Shown piece by piece: positions 57,527 through 64,000 of a stretch of 64,000 nt of DNA. This DNA is from Arthrobacter yangruifuii (lineage in GTDB: Bacteria > Actinomycetota > Actinomycetes > Actinomycetales > Micrococcaceae), in NCBI RefSeq assembly GCF_009192775.1, contig NZ_VTFX01000001.1, forward strand, positions 310,001 through 374,000, in the 5' to 3' direction. The notes under the pieces are model-generated. The model did no database searches, had not been told where the DNA came from, and worked only from the letters and a program-made list of their open reading frames with translations. The first letter of the stretch is position 1, and every line of letters starts with the position of its first letter. Position numbers and translations under genes: made by a program.

Positions 57527-60046
57527 ATGGCTGAATTCCTCTACCGCCTCGGAGCCGCGGCCGCCCGCCGCGCGAAAACCGTGCTCGCGGCATGGATCGG
57601 AGTGCTTGTGGTTGCCGGAGCGGCGTTTATGCTCTTCGGCGGCACGCTTGCGACCGGCTTCTCCATCCCGGACACCCCCACCACCCAGGTCACCAACCAC
57701 CTGCAGGAGAAACTCCCTGCGGCTTCCGGCGGCTCCGGCTCGGTGGTGGTCCAGACTGAGGACGGCTCCGCCTTCACGGATGACCAGAAACAGGAAATTT
57801 CCGCCGTGATCGCCGAGGCATCGAACATCGACGGCGTGGAAACCGTGGTGGACCCGTTTGCCACCGAGGCGGACCGTGCCGCACAGGCCCAGCAGCTTCA
57901 GGACGGCCAGGCACAGGTTGATGCGGGCCGCACCCAGATTGAGCAGGGGCGTGCCCAGCTCGAGAGCGGCCAGGCCCAGCTCGATGCAGCCCGGCAGCAG
58001 GCCGAAGCGGGCGGTGCTCCGGCTCAAATGCTGGCCCAGCTCGATGCCCAGCAGGCCACCCTGGACGCCAGCCGCGCTGAGCTGGACGCCAAGAGTGCCG
58101 AACTGGAAGCCGGCGCCGTGCAGGCCGAACAGGGCGCTGCCCTGCTGGAGATGGCCACCGAGATCCGTACCGTCTCCGAGGACGGCAGTGCGGCAGTGGT
58201 CAACGTCGTCTTCAGCGAGACCCAGATGGAGGTCGAACAGGAAACCAAGGACGCCCTGGTCGCGGCCTTTGACAACGAGACGGTCGACGGCGTCAAGGTG
58301 GACTTCTCCTCGGAGGTATCCGCCGGCGTCCCCAGCATCCTGGGTGTCGGCGAGGTCGTAGGCCTCGCGGTTGCCGCCGTCGTTCTGGTGGTAATGCTGG
58401 GCACCTTCATCGGTGCCGGCCTGCCGCTGGTGACCGCATTGATCGGTGTGGGCATTGGTGCCGCGGGCGCCCTGGCCTTCTCCGGCGTCGTCGAAATGGC
58501 GTCCGTCACCCCCATCCTCGGCGTGATGCTCGGCCTGGCCGTGGGCATCGACTACGCCCTGTTCATCGTCAACCGGCACCGCCGCCAGCTGAAGGCCGGC
58601 TATGCAGTGGAGGAATCCATTGCCCTGGCCAACGGCACCTCCGGCAACGCAGTGGTGTTTGCCGGAGCCACGGTATTCATCGCCCTGCTGGCCCTGAACA
58701 TCACCGGCATCCCCTTCCTGGGCCTGATGGGCACCGTGGGTGCGGCCTGCGTCGCCATTGCCGTCATGGTCGCCACCACACTGACTCCGGCCCTGCTCAA
58801 GCTGGCCGGCATGCGGATCCTCAGCCGCAAGGAGCGCGCGGCACATGAGAAGGACCACGGTGCCTCCGCCTCGGCCGGCAAGCCGGAATCCATTCCGGTG
58901 AAGCAGATGTCCACGCTGCGCGCCGTGCTCACCGTAGTGCTGTCCATCGCGGGGCTGCTGGTCATCGCCATTCCGGCGCTGGACCTGCGCACCAACCTGC
59001 CCGACGGGTCCTCCGAGGCCCACGACACCACCCAGTACCGGGCCTATGAAGCCGTCTCGCAGAAGTTCGGAGAGGGCCAGAACGGCTCCCTGCTGGTGGT
59101 CGCGGACCTGCCCGGCAACCCGAACGAGGAAGAAGCCCTGGTGGCGCAGGGCGAGATCGCCCGGACGCTGTTCGACCAGGACAACGTGGCGGCCGTAGCC
59201 CCCATCGGCTCCTCCGAGGACCGCACCGTCACCGCCTTCCAGGTCATCCCGTCCGAAGGTCCCACCAGCGAGTCCACCCAGGAACTGGTGCACACACTGC
59301 GGGACCTGTCACCGATCGACACCGACAACGGTGACGTGGAGCTGGGCGTGGCCGGTACGGCCAGCGGCAACATCGACATTTCCGAAAAGCTCTCCGAAGC
59401 GCTCCCCGTCTACCTGGGCGTAGTGGTGGGTCTGTCGCTGCTGATCCTGATCCTGGTCTTCCGGTCCATCTTTGTTCCGGTGATCGCGACGCTGGGCTTC
59501 ATTCTGTCCTACTTCGCGGCCATCGGCGGCGTGGTGGCCATCTACCAGTGGGGCTGGCTGTCCGGCGTCTTCGGCGTGGAGACCCCGGGCCCGGTGCTGA
59601 ACTTCCTGCCGACCATCCTGGTGGGCATCCTGTTCGGCCTGGCCATGGACTACATGCTCTTCCTGGGCTCCGGCATGCGCGAGGCCTTCGTGCATGGTTC
59701 CCCGGCCCGCGTGGCCGTGATGCAGGGCTTCCGGAACGGCCGCTCCGTGGTGACCGCTGCCGCGATCATCATGGTCTCCGTGTTCGGCGGGTTCATCTTC
59801 TCGCACAGCACCATGATCCGGCCCATCGGCTTCGCCCTGGCCTTCGGTGTCCTGGTGGACGCCTTTGTGGTGCGGATGCTGCTCATCCCGGCCCTGATGC
59901 ACCTGGCCGGAGACAAGGCCTGGTGGCTGCCGAAGTGGCTGGACAAGATCCTGCCGGACGTCGACGTCGAGGGTGCGTCCCTGGAGCGGCGCCACCCGCA
60001 CGCCGAGGATAACCACGCCGAGGTGGAGGAACCGGTCCGAAGCTAG
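57527..60046 (+). CDS. MMPL/RND family membrane exporter
   Basis: This 839-residue exporter of the YdfJ/MmpL type has about 12 spans in two halves, each with a GxxxDY-like motif: GLAVGIDYALFIVNRHRR and GLAMDYMLFLGSGMREAF. The first extracytoplasmic domain holds a Gln/Ala-rich coiled coil of heptads (for example DGQAQVDAGRTQIEQGRAQL) at about residues 120-190. It probably exports drugs or lipids. ATG 57527; controlled with the upstream TetR gene. Confidence 0.93.
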   Translation: MAEFLYRLGAAAARRAKTVLAAWIGVLVVAGAAFMLFGGTLATGFSIPDTPTTQVTNHLQEKLPAASGGSGSVVVQTEDGSAFTDDQKQEISAVIAEASNIDGVETVVDPFATEADRAAQAQQLQDGQAQVDAGRTQIEQGRAQLESGQAQLDAARQQAEAGGAPAQMLAQLDAQQATLDASRAELDAKSAELEAGAVQAEQGAALLEMATEIRTVSEDGSAAVVNVVFSETQMEVEQETKDALVAAFDNETVDGVKVDFSSEVSAGVPSILGVGEVVGLAVAAVVLVVMLGTFIGAGLPLVTALIGVGIGAAGALAFSGVVEMASVTPILGVMLGLAVGIDYALFIVNRHRRQLKAGYAVEESIALANGTSGNAVVFAGATVFIALLALNITGIPFLGLMGTVGAACVAIAVMVATTLTPALLKLAGMRILSRKERAAHEKDHGASASAGKPESIPVKQMSTLRAVLTVVLSIAGLLVIAIPALDLRTNLPDGSSEAHDTTQYRAYEAVSQKFGEGQNGSLLVVADLPGNPNEEEALVAQGEIARTLFDQDNVAAVAPIGSSEDRTVTAFQVIPSEGPTSESTQELVHTLRDLSPIDTDNGDVELGVAGTASGNIDISEKLSEALPVYLGVVVGLSLLILILVFRSIFVPVIATLGFILSYFAAIGGVVAIYQWGWLSGVFGVETPGPVLNFLPTILVGILFGLAMDYMLFLGSGMREAFVHGSPARVAVMQGFRNGRSVVTAAAIIMVSVFGGFIFSHSTMIRPIGFALAFGVLVDAFVVRMLLIPALMHLAGDKAWWLPKWLDKILPDVDVEGASLERRHPHAEDNHAEVEEPVRS

Positions 60047-60257
60047 CTTCCGGACATCCCCGCCAGTGGCAAACGGGCCGCCCTTCCTTCGCAGGAGGGC
60101 GGCCCGTTTCATTCCCGGTCGGGGCCGGAGGAATACCCGCTGTCCAATTCGGAATCTTGAGCCGGGCCAGATGCCTACGGATGCCGACGACGGACGCCGT
60201 CAGCGCGATGGCAAGGAGCGTCCACATGACGATCAGGAATTCCCCGGTGAGTCTCAT
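59883..60257 (-). CDS. Possible small single-span membrane protein
   Basis: The ATG at 60257 opens a frame whose N-terminus is MRLTGEFLIVMWTLLAIALT then ASVVGIRRHLARLKIPNW, one clear membrane span followed by basic residues. TTGTAT, a 17-base spacer, TAACTT and a 7-base gap precede it on the minus strand, the same leaderless promoter form seen elsewhere. Against it, the C-terminal half reads through the MMPL terminator and antisense to that gene, and its composition looks random. The rest of the 309-bp gap holds only the terminator. Confidence 0.35.
   Translation of the reverse strand: MRLTGEFLIVMWTLLAIALTASVVGIRRHLARLKIPNWTAGIPPAPTGNETGRPPAKEGRPVCHWRGCPEASFGPVPPPRRGYPRRAGGAAPGTHPRRRRPAGSCPATSAATRPCLRPGASGPG
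60071..60109. terminator. Bidirectional terminator after the MMPL gene
   Basis: A 16-bp stem (60071-60086 with 60094-60109, one wobble pair) has a 7-base loop. It starts with AAA and ends with TTT, so it can act on both strands. It lies 25 bp after the MMPL stop. Confidence 0.85.
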
Positions 60258-60355
60258 GGCGGACAAGTTATCCCCGGGGGTGCCAACATACAACAGCTCC
60301 CCGGGCCGGGGAGGATGAAATCCGGCTTCCGGGGAGCAGCGTATTCCTGCCGGGC

Positions 60356-61606
60356 CTAGACCGACGGGGCCTGGGCTTCCGCAGAGGTGGTCCTGCGGGT
60401 CAGGAGCAGATAGGACGCAGCGGCGAGAACCAGGAAGCCGATCATGGCCACGCCCATCGGCACACCGGTCTCCTCACCCCAGAGGCCCACCAGCGGCGAG
60501 ACGAGGGCGGCCAGCAGGAACTGCAGGGAACCCAGGAAGGCAGAACCCGTGCCGGCATGGTGGCCGGCTTCTTCCAGCGCCAGCACCGTGGCGTTGCCGA
60601 AGACCATGCCCATGGAGCCCTGGAACACGGCGAACAGCACCAGTGTGGGGACCATCGGGGTGCCGTTGGTGACCGAGATGAGCATGCCTGCGGCTGCCAG
60701 GAGCCCCGCCGCCAGGCCGATGGAGATCATGGTGCGGTAGGGGGCCTTGCCGGCGAGGGCTGCGGCGACGGCGCTCACGAGGGTGATGGCTACCGCGTTC
60801 ATGGCGAAGATCAGCGAGAAACGGGTCTCGGACAGGCCGAGGATGTTCTGCACCACGAACGGCGAGGCGGCAATGTACGCGAAGAGGCCGGCGAAGGCGA
60901 AGCAGAAGGTCAGGAGGTAGCCGGTGTAATTGCGGTTGCGCAGGACAATGCCCGCCACCTGGAACGTGGTTTTGAGGCCGCCGCGGTTGCGGTCTTCGTC
61001 CTGCAAGGTCTCCCGAACGCCGAACAATGCGCCCAGGAACATCAGCAGCACCAGGATGGCCAGGACCCAGAACACGGTCCGCCAGCTGCCTGCGGACAGA
61101 ATGGCGCCGCCGGCGAGCGGGCCGATGACCGGGGCGATGACGCTGATCATGGTCAGGACGCCCAGCAGCTTCGCGGCGGCCGGGCCGCGGGAGGTGTCGG
61201 AGACAATGGCGCGGGCCAGCACAATGCCGGCGGCACCGCCCAGGCCCTGCAGGAAGCGGGCTGCGGTGAGGATTTCCACGTTCGGCGCGACGGCGCAGAT
61301 CACCGTCGCCACCAGGGCCACAAAGGAGCCGATCAGCAGGGGACGGCGGCGTCCAACGCCGTCGGAGAGCGGGCCGATCAGCAGCTGGCCCAAAGCCAGG
61401 CCCACCAGGAATGCGGTCATGGTGAGCTGGATGCCCGTGGCCGTGGTGTCCAGGTCTTCGGCCATATGCGGGAAGGCCGGCAGGTACATGTCGATGGACA
61501 GGGGGGCCACTGCGGTCAGCAGGGCCAGAATACCCGTCAGCATGGCCCCGGCGGGCCGCTTAACCGGCGGCTTGGCGGGTGGAGCGGAGAGCGAAGTGCT
61601 CGTCAT
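60356..61606 (-). CDS. Bcr/CflA-type multidrug MFS exporter
   Basis: This 416-residue, 12-span transporter has VAPLSIDMYLPAFPHMAEDL in helix 1 and GPLSDGVGRRRPLLIGSFV in loop 2-3, typical of the Bcr/CflA drug:H+ antiporters. RFLQGLGGAAGIVLARAIVS is the motif C region of drug exporters. ATG 61606 has AAGAAGG upstream. It is divergent from a MarR regulator with a palindrome between, so expression is probably derepressed by a drug-like ligand. Confidence 0.92.
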   Translation of the reverse strand: MTSTSLSAPPAKPPVKRPAGAMLTGILALLTAVAPLSIDMYLPAFPHMAEDLDTTATGIQLTMTAFLVGLALGQLLIGPLSDGVGRRRPLLIGSFVALVATVICAVAPNVEILTAARFLQGLGGAAGIVLARAIVSDTSRGPAAAKLLGVLTMISVIAPVIGPLAGGAILSAGSWRTVFWVLAILVLLMFLGALFGVRETLQDEDRNRGGLKTTFQVAGIVLRNRNYTGYLLTFCFAFAGLFAYIAASPFVVQNILGLSETRFSLIFAMNAVAITLVSAVAAALAGKAPYRTMISIGLAAGLLAAAGMLISVTNGTPMVPTLVLFAVFQGSMGMVFGNATVLALEEAGHHAGTGSAFLGSLQFLLAALVSPLVGLWGEETGVPMGVAMIGFLVLAAASYLLLTRRTTSAEAQAPSV

Positions 61607-61652
61607 GAATAAACCTTCTTCTAAGACCGTAAGAGTGCCGAGCGAGCATAGC

Positions 61653-61666
61653 ATATGTAAACATAT
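61653..61666. promoter_or_regulatory. MarR operator candidate
   Basis: ATATGT AA ACATAT is a perfect inverted repeat in an unusually AT-rich patch (61650-61680) between the divergent exporter and MarR genes. Further TATATATG and ATATGC half-sites follow. It lies 46 bp before the exporter start and 31 bp before the MarR start. Confidence 0.65.
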
Positions 61667-61697
61667 ATATGTCAAGATATGCGTTAGGATGGTGGGC

Positions 61698-62153
61698 ATG
61701 AGCAACGACGGCGTGCCCGCGGCACAGCGTGAACTGGCGGACCTGTTGCGGGACTTGTCGTGGAACGTCCACCGCAAGGCGCCGGACATCACCGGCATGG
61801 ATCCGCTTCCGGCCACTGATCTGGCCGTGCTCAAGCACGTACTCGATGCTCCGGGCCTGACCGTGACCGAACTGGCGCGGGTGATGGGGTTGAAGCAGAG
61901 CAACGCCAGTGCCGCAGTGCGGAACCTGACCGAGCGGGGTTTGCTTACCCGTTCCAGCAGCCCCACGGACCGTCGGGTCAGCCATCTGGAGCCCACGGAG
62001 GAAGCCCGCGCACAGAACGAGAGCATCGCCGCCGCCTGGGCCGGGCCCATCCGCGCCGGTATCGCGCAGTTGGACGAAGAGCAGCGGGAGGCACTGGAAG
62101 CGGCCGGTGACGCGTTGGCCGCCCTCAGCCGCCTGCTTCAGGTCCGGGGCTGA
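61698..62153 (+). CDS. MarR family transcriptional regulator
   Basis: This 151-residue winged-helix repressor has its recognition region in LTVTELARVMGLKQSNASAA then VRNLTERGLLTRSSSPTDRR. It probably controls the divergent Bcr/CflA exporter and itself. ATG 61698 lies 7 bases after TAGGAT, so the message is likely leaderless. Confidence 0.9.
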   Translation: MSNDGVPAAQRELADLLRDLSWNVHRKAPDITGMDPLPATDLAVLKHVLDAPGLTVTELARVMGLKQSNASAAVRNLTERGLLTRSSSPTDRRVSHLEPTEEARAQNESIAAAWAGPIRAGIAQLDEEQREALEAAGDALAALSRLLQVRG

Positions 62154-62168
62154 CCACACAAAACCCCC

Positions 62169-62204
62169 GTGACGAACGGCTGCGGTTGCCCTACTCTTCC
62201 TGCC
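62169..62204 (+). promoter_or_regulatory. Leaderless promoter of the first VOC gene
   Basis: GTGACG (62169-62174), a 17-base spacer, TACTCT (62192-62197), then 7 bases to the ATG. There is no ribosome-binding site. Confidence 0.5.
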
Positions 62205-62564
62205 ATGGCTATTGCACGCGTTCCCAACACTGTTATCGACTGCCCGGATCCTGCAGCACTCGCGGGCTTCTACGGCGCCCTCCTCGACTGGAAGGTGAAG
62301 GTGGATGACCACGGCTGGGCCGATATCACGGACACCACCGGCCAGCGGTTCGCGTTCCAGCGAGTGGAGAATTACACACCGCCCGCGTGGCCGGACCAGA
62401 ACGTTCCCCAGCAAATGCACATCGACATGGACGTGGATGACCTGGATGAGGGGGAAGCGGCGGTGCTCCTGCTTGGGGCCACCAAGCATCCGCACCAGCC
62501 GGGCACCAGCTTCCGGGTGTTCCTGGACCCTGCCGGCCATCCGTTCTGCCTCTGCCAGTCCTAG
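62205..62564 (+). CDS. VOC family protein, copy 1 of a tandem pair
   Basis: This 119-residue protein has a paired VOC fold: MAIARVPNTVIDCPDPAALA, FQRVENYTPPAWPDQNVPQQ, and a C-terminal FRVFLDPAGHPFCLC. It is highly similar to the next gene over its full length, so a recent duplication is likely. The conserved QQMHID and HPFCLC could supply ligands, but no enzyme activity can be assigned. Confidence 0.85.
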   Translation: MAIARVPNTVIDCPDPAALAGFYGALLDWKVKVDDHGWADITDTTGQRFAFQRVENYTPPAWPDQNVPQQMHIDMDVDDLDEGEAAVLLLGATKHPHQPGTSFRVFLDPAGHPFCLCQS

Positions 62565-62601
62565 CCGCACTCCCTCGCCGTCCACGGAGTCCGAGGAGCC
62601 A

Positions 62602-62637
62602 TTGTGTCCGGCATTAAAGCGCCCTAGGCTTCCGGCC
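62602..62637 (+). promoter_or_regulatory. Leaderless promoter of the second VOC gene
   Basis: TTGTGT (62602-62607), a 17-base spacer, TAGGCT (62625-62630), then 7 bases to the ATG at 62638. It is the clearest example in the window of the leaderless arrangement. Confidence 0.6.
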
Positions 62638-63009
62638 ATGGCTATCGCGCGCAATCCCACCACTGTCCTCGACTGCCCGGACCCAGTTGCCCTCGCCACC
62701 TTCTACGGTGCCCTCCTTGAGTGGAAGGTGAACCTCCACGAGGATCAGCCCTACGGCAACTGGACAGATGTCTCCGACGTCACCGGGCGGCGCTACTGCT
62801 TCCAGCACGTGGAGAATTACACTCCGCCGGTCTGGCCGGACCAGGATGTTCCCCAGCAAATGCACATCGACGTTGATGTGGATGACCTGGATGAGGCGGA
62901 AGCGGCGGTGCTGGCCCTCGGTGCAACCAAGCACGCGTACCAGCCGGGCGAAACCTTCCGGGTCTTCCTGGATCCGGCGGGCCACCCGTTCTGCCTCTGC
63001 CGGGACTAA
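62638..63009 (+). CDS. VOC family protein, copy 2 of a tandem pair
   Basis: This 123-residue protein starts MAIARNPTTVLDCPDPVALA. It shares VENYTPP, WPDQ, VPQQMHID, VDDLDE, GATKH and DPAGHPFCLC with copy 1 and has a four-residue longer loop (HEDQPYGNW). It has its own promoter, so the pair is not simply one operon. The stop overlaps the convergent ABC exporter stop by 4 bp. Substrate unknown. Confidence 0.85.
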   Translation: MAIARNPTTVLDCPDPVALATFYGALLEWKVNLHEDQPYGNWTDVSDVTGRRYCFQHVENYTPPVWPDQDVPQQMHIDVDVDDLDEAEAAVLALGATKHAYQPGETFRVFLDPAGHPFCLCRD

Positions 63010-64000
63010 CGCACTGCTGCAGGCATGCCATCCTCTGCGGCTGCAGTGTGCGCGGCCAGGCGGGCGAAGGCCCCGCCGGCGGCTTTCAGCTCGGCAGGTG
63101 TGCCGCGCTCGATGACGCGGCCGGCGTCGAGCACCACCACCTGGTCCGCGTTTTCGACGGTGGACAGCCGGTGTGCGATGGTCAGGGTGGTCCGCCCGGC
63201 GGACAGGTGCTCAAGCGCGGCCTGAACCTGGGCCTCGGTGGTGTTGTCCAGCGCCGAGGTGGCTTCATCCAGCACCAACACAGGCGGATTGCGCAGGATG
63301 GTCCGCGCAATCGCCAGGCGCTGCTGCTCGCCGCCGGAGAAACGGTGACCGCGCGCGCCCACCATGGTGTCCAGTCCCTCGGGCAGGGAACCGACGGTGT
63401 CGGCCATCTGTGCAGCAGCGAGTGCGGACCACAGACGCCCGTCGCCCGCCTCCGGATCGGCCAGCAGCAGGTTCTCGCGGATGGTCGCGTGGATCAGGTA
63501 GGTCTCCTGCGAGACGACGCCGACAATCCGGGCCAGGTCCTCGGGTGCCAGGTCGCGTACATCCACCCCGTCAATGCTCACGCGCCCCGACCCGGTGTCA
63601 TTGAGCCGCGGCAGCAGGGACGCGAGGGTGCTCTTGCCGGAGCCGGTGGGGCCGACGACGGCGGTGGCGGTGCCTGCGGGCAGCGCCAGATCGATGCCGT
63701 GGAGGACTTCGGTGCCGTCGTCGTACGCAAAGTGCACGTTCTCGAACCGCACGTCGCCGCGGACGGCAGCCGGGTCCAGGCGGACCGGATTGGCGGCCGG
63801 GCGGATTTCCGGCTCGAGGTCCAGGTATTCGAAGATCCGGCTGAAGAAGGCCAGCGCGGTCACCCACTGCACGCCAATGTTCAGCAGGCCCATGACCGGC
63901 CGGAAGATGCCGGCCTGCAGCCCGGTGAAGGCCACCAGGGTGCCGATGGTCATGCCGCCGCTGGTGGCCGGGAATCCGGCGGCCAGGTAAATGACGGCCG
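63006..64000 (-). CDS. ABC exporter (fused permease-ATPase), N-terminal part outside window
   Basis: The frame is open to the right edge, so 331 C-terminal residues are visible. The end of the membrane domain (VIYLAAGFPATSGGMTIGTL) precedes a complete ATPase: Walker A VVGPTGSGKSTLASLLPRL, signature FSGGEQQRLAIARTILRN, Walker B VLVLDEATSALD and the switch His in TIAHRLSTVENAD. This is a type IV (MsbA/MdlB-like) half-transporter for drugs or lipids. A partner half may lie beyond the edge. Confidence 0.92.
   Translation of the reverse strand, partial: AVIYLAAGFPATSGGMTIGTLVAFTGLQAGIFRPVMGLLNIGVQWVTALAFFSRIFEYLDLEPEIRPAANPVRLDPAAVRGDVRFENVHFAYDDGTEVLHGIDLALPAGTATAVVGPTGSGKSTLASLLPRLNDTGSGRVSIDGVDVRDLAPEDLARIVGVVSQETYLIHATIRENLLLADPEAGDGRLWSALAAAQMADTVGSLPEGLDTMVGARGHRFSGGEQQRLAIARTILRNPPVLVLDEATSALDNTTEAQVQAALEHLSAGRTTLTIAHRLSTVENADQVVVLDAGRVIERGTPAELKAAGGAFARLAAHTAAAEDGMPAAVR

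Noticed and set aside
57473-59293. A 606-codon open frame antisense to the MMPL gene
   Set aside because: Product is Gly/His/Asp-rich without recognisable motifs; the plus-strand MMPL protein is complete.

Overview
The window is a 64 kb stretch of a high-GC Gram-positive chromosome. It most resembles Micrococcaceae such as Arthrobacter. The reasons are the strong G/C bias at third codon positions, many GTG/TTG starts, several genes that look leaderless, a tandem glycine riboswitch in front of a gcvPTH-glyA-sdaA operon, and an Asp23/Gls24-AmaP envelope cluster beside an ECF sigma factor. Genus is inferred from gene content only. I see no insertion sequence, prophage, CRISPR array or rRNA. One tRNA (initiator Met) is present.

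Layout. 1-4.1 kb: a cut-off GNAT gene and a three-subunit molybdenum aldehyde/xanthine oxidoreductase (PaoABC type), all on the minus strand. 4.2-5.3 kb: initiator tRNA with its terminator, and an AlaX-like editing protein. 5.4-8.7 kb: a polyol/sugar ABC importer without its own ATPase. 8.7-13.8 kb: VOC proteins, guanine-deaminase-like enzyme, GNAT, rlmN and purB. 14.0-15.8 kb: a WXG100-like small protein coupled to an alpha/beta hydrolase. 16.2-22.5 kb: HisC-like aminotransferase, a branched-chain/pyruvate-type 2-oxoacid dehydrogenase operon (E1a-E1b-E2), and a second aminotransferase.

22.6-25.3 kb is the most unusual part. A LuxR-type regulator with a TrmB-like front half is transcribed away from a three-gene set. 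The set is a seven-codon ORF with a strong Shine-Dalgarno (product MKSWDWF), a free-standing SpaB_C/lanthipeptide-dehydratase-C-terminal-like protein, and a 62-residue peptide that also ends in Trp-Phe. It looks like a very small, undescribed peptide-modification (RiPP-like) system, though this is inference.

25.3-34.4 kb: FMN reductase/TetR pair, MarR regulator, aromatic-acid-type MFS transporter, alanine dehydrogenase, an orphan excisionase-type HTH protein, alcohol dehydrogenase plus hydrolase, and malate synthase. 34.4-37.8 kb: ECF sigma factor divergent from a five-gene Asp23/DUF2273/AmaP cluster. 37.8-48.9 kb: glycine and serine use. A CycA-like permease, the glycine riboswitch, gcvP, gcvT, gcvH, glyA, sdaA and an alanine/glycine:cation symporter could together import glycine and convert it through serine to pyruvate.

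49-55.7 kb: ChaB-like protein, SDR, a solitary ctaD, lactate permease and a GlcD/D-lactate dehydrogenase (a lactate-use pair). 55.8-61.7 kb: aldo/keto reductase, a TetR-MMPL exporter pair and a Bcr/CflA drug exporter divergent from a MarR regulator. 62.2-64 kb: two tandem duplicated VOC genes and the C-terminal part of an ABC exporter that runs off the right edge. Several regulators sit beside clear inverted repeats that are probable operators.
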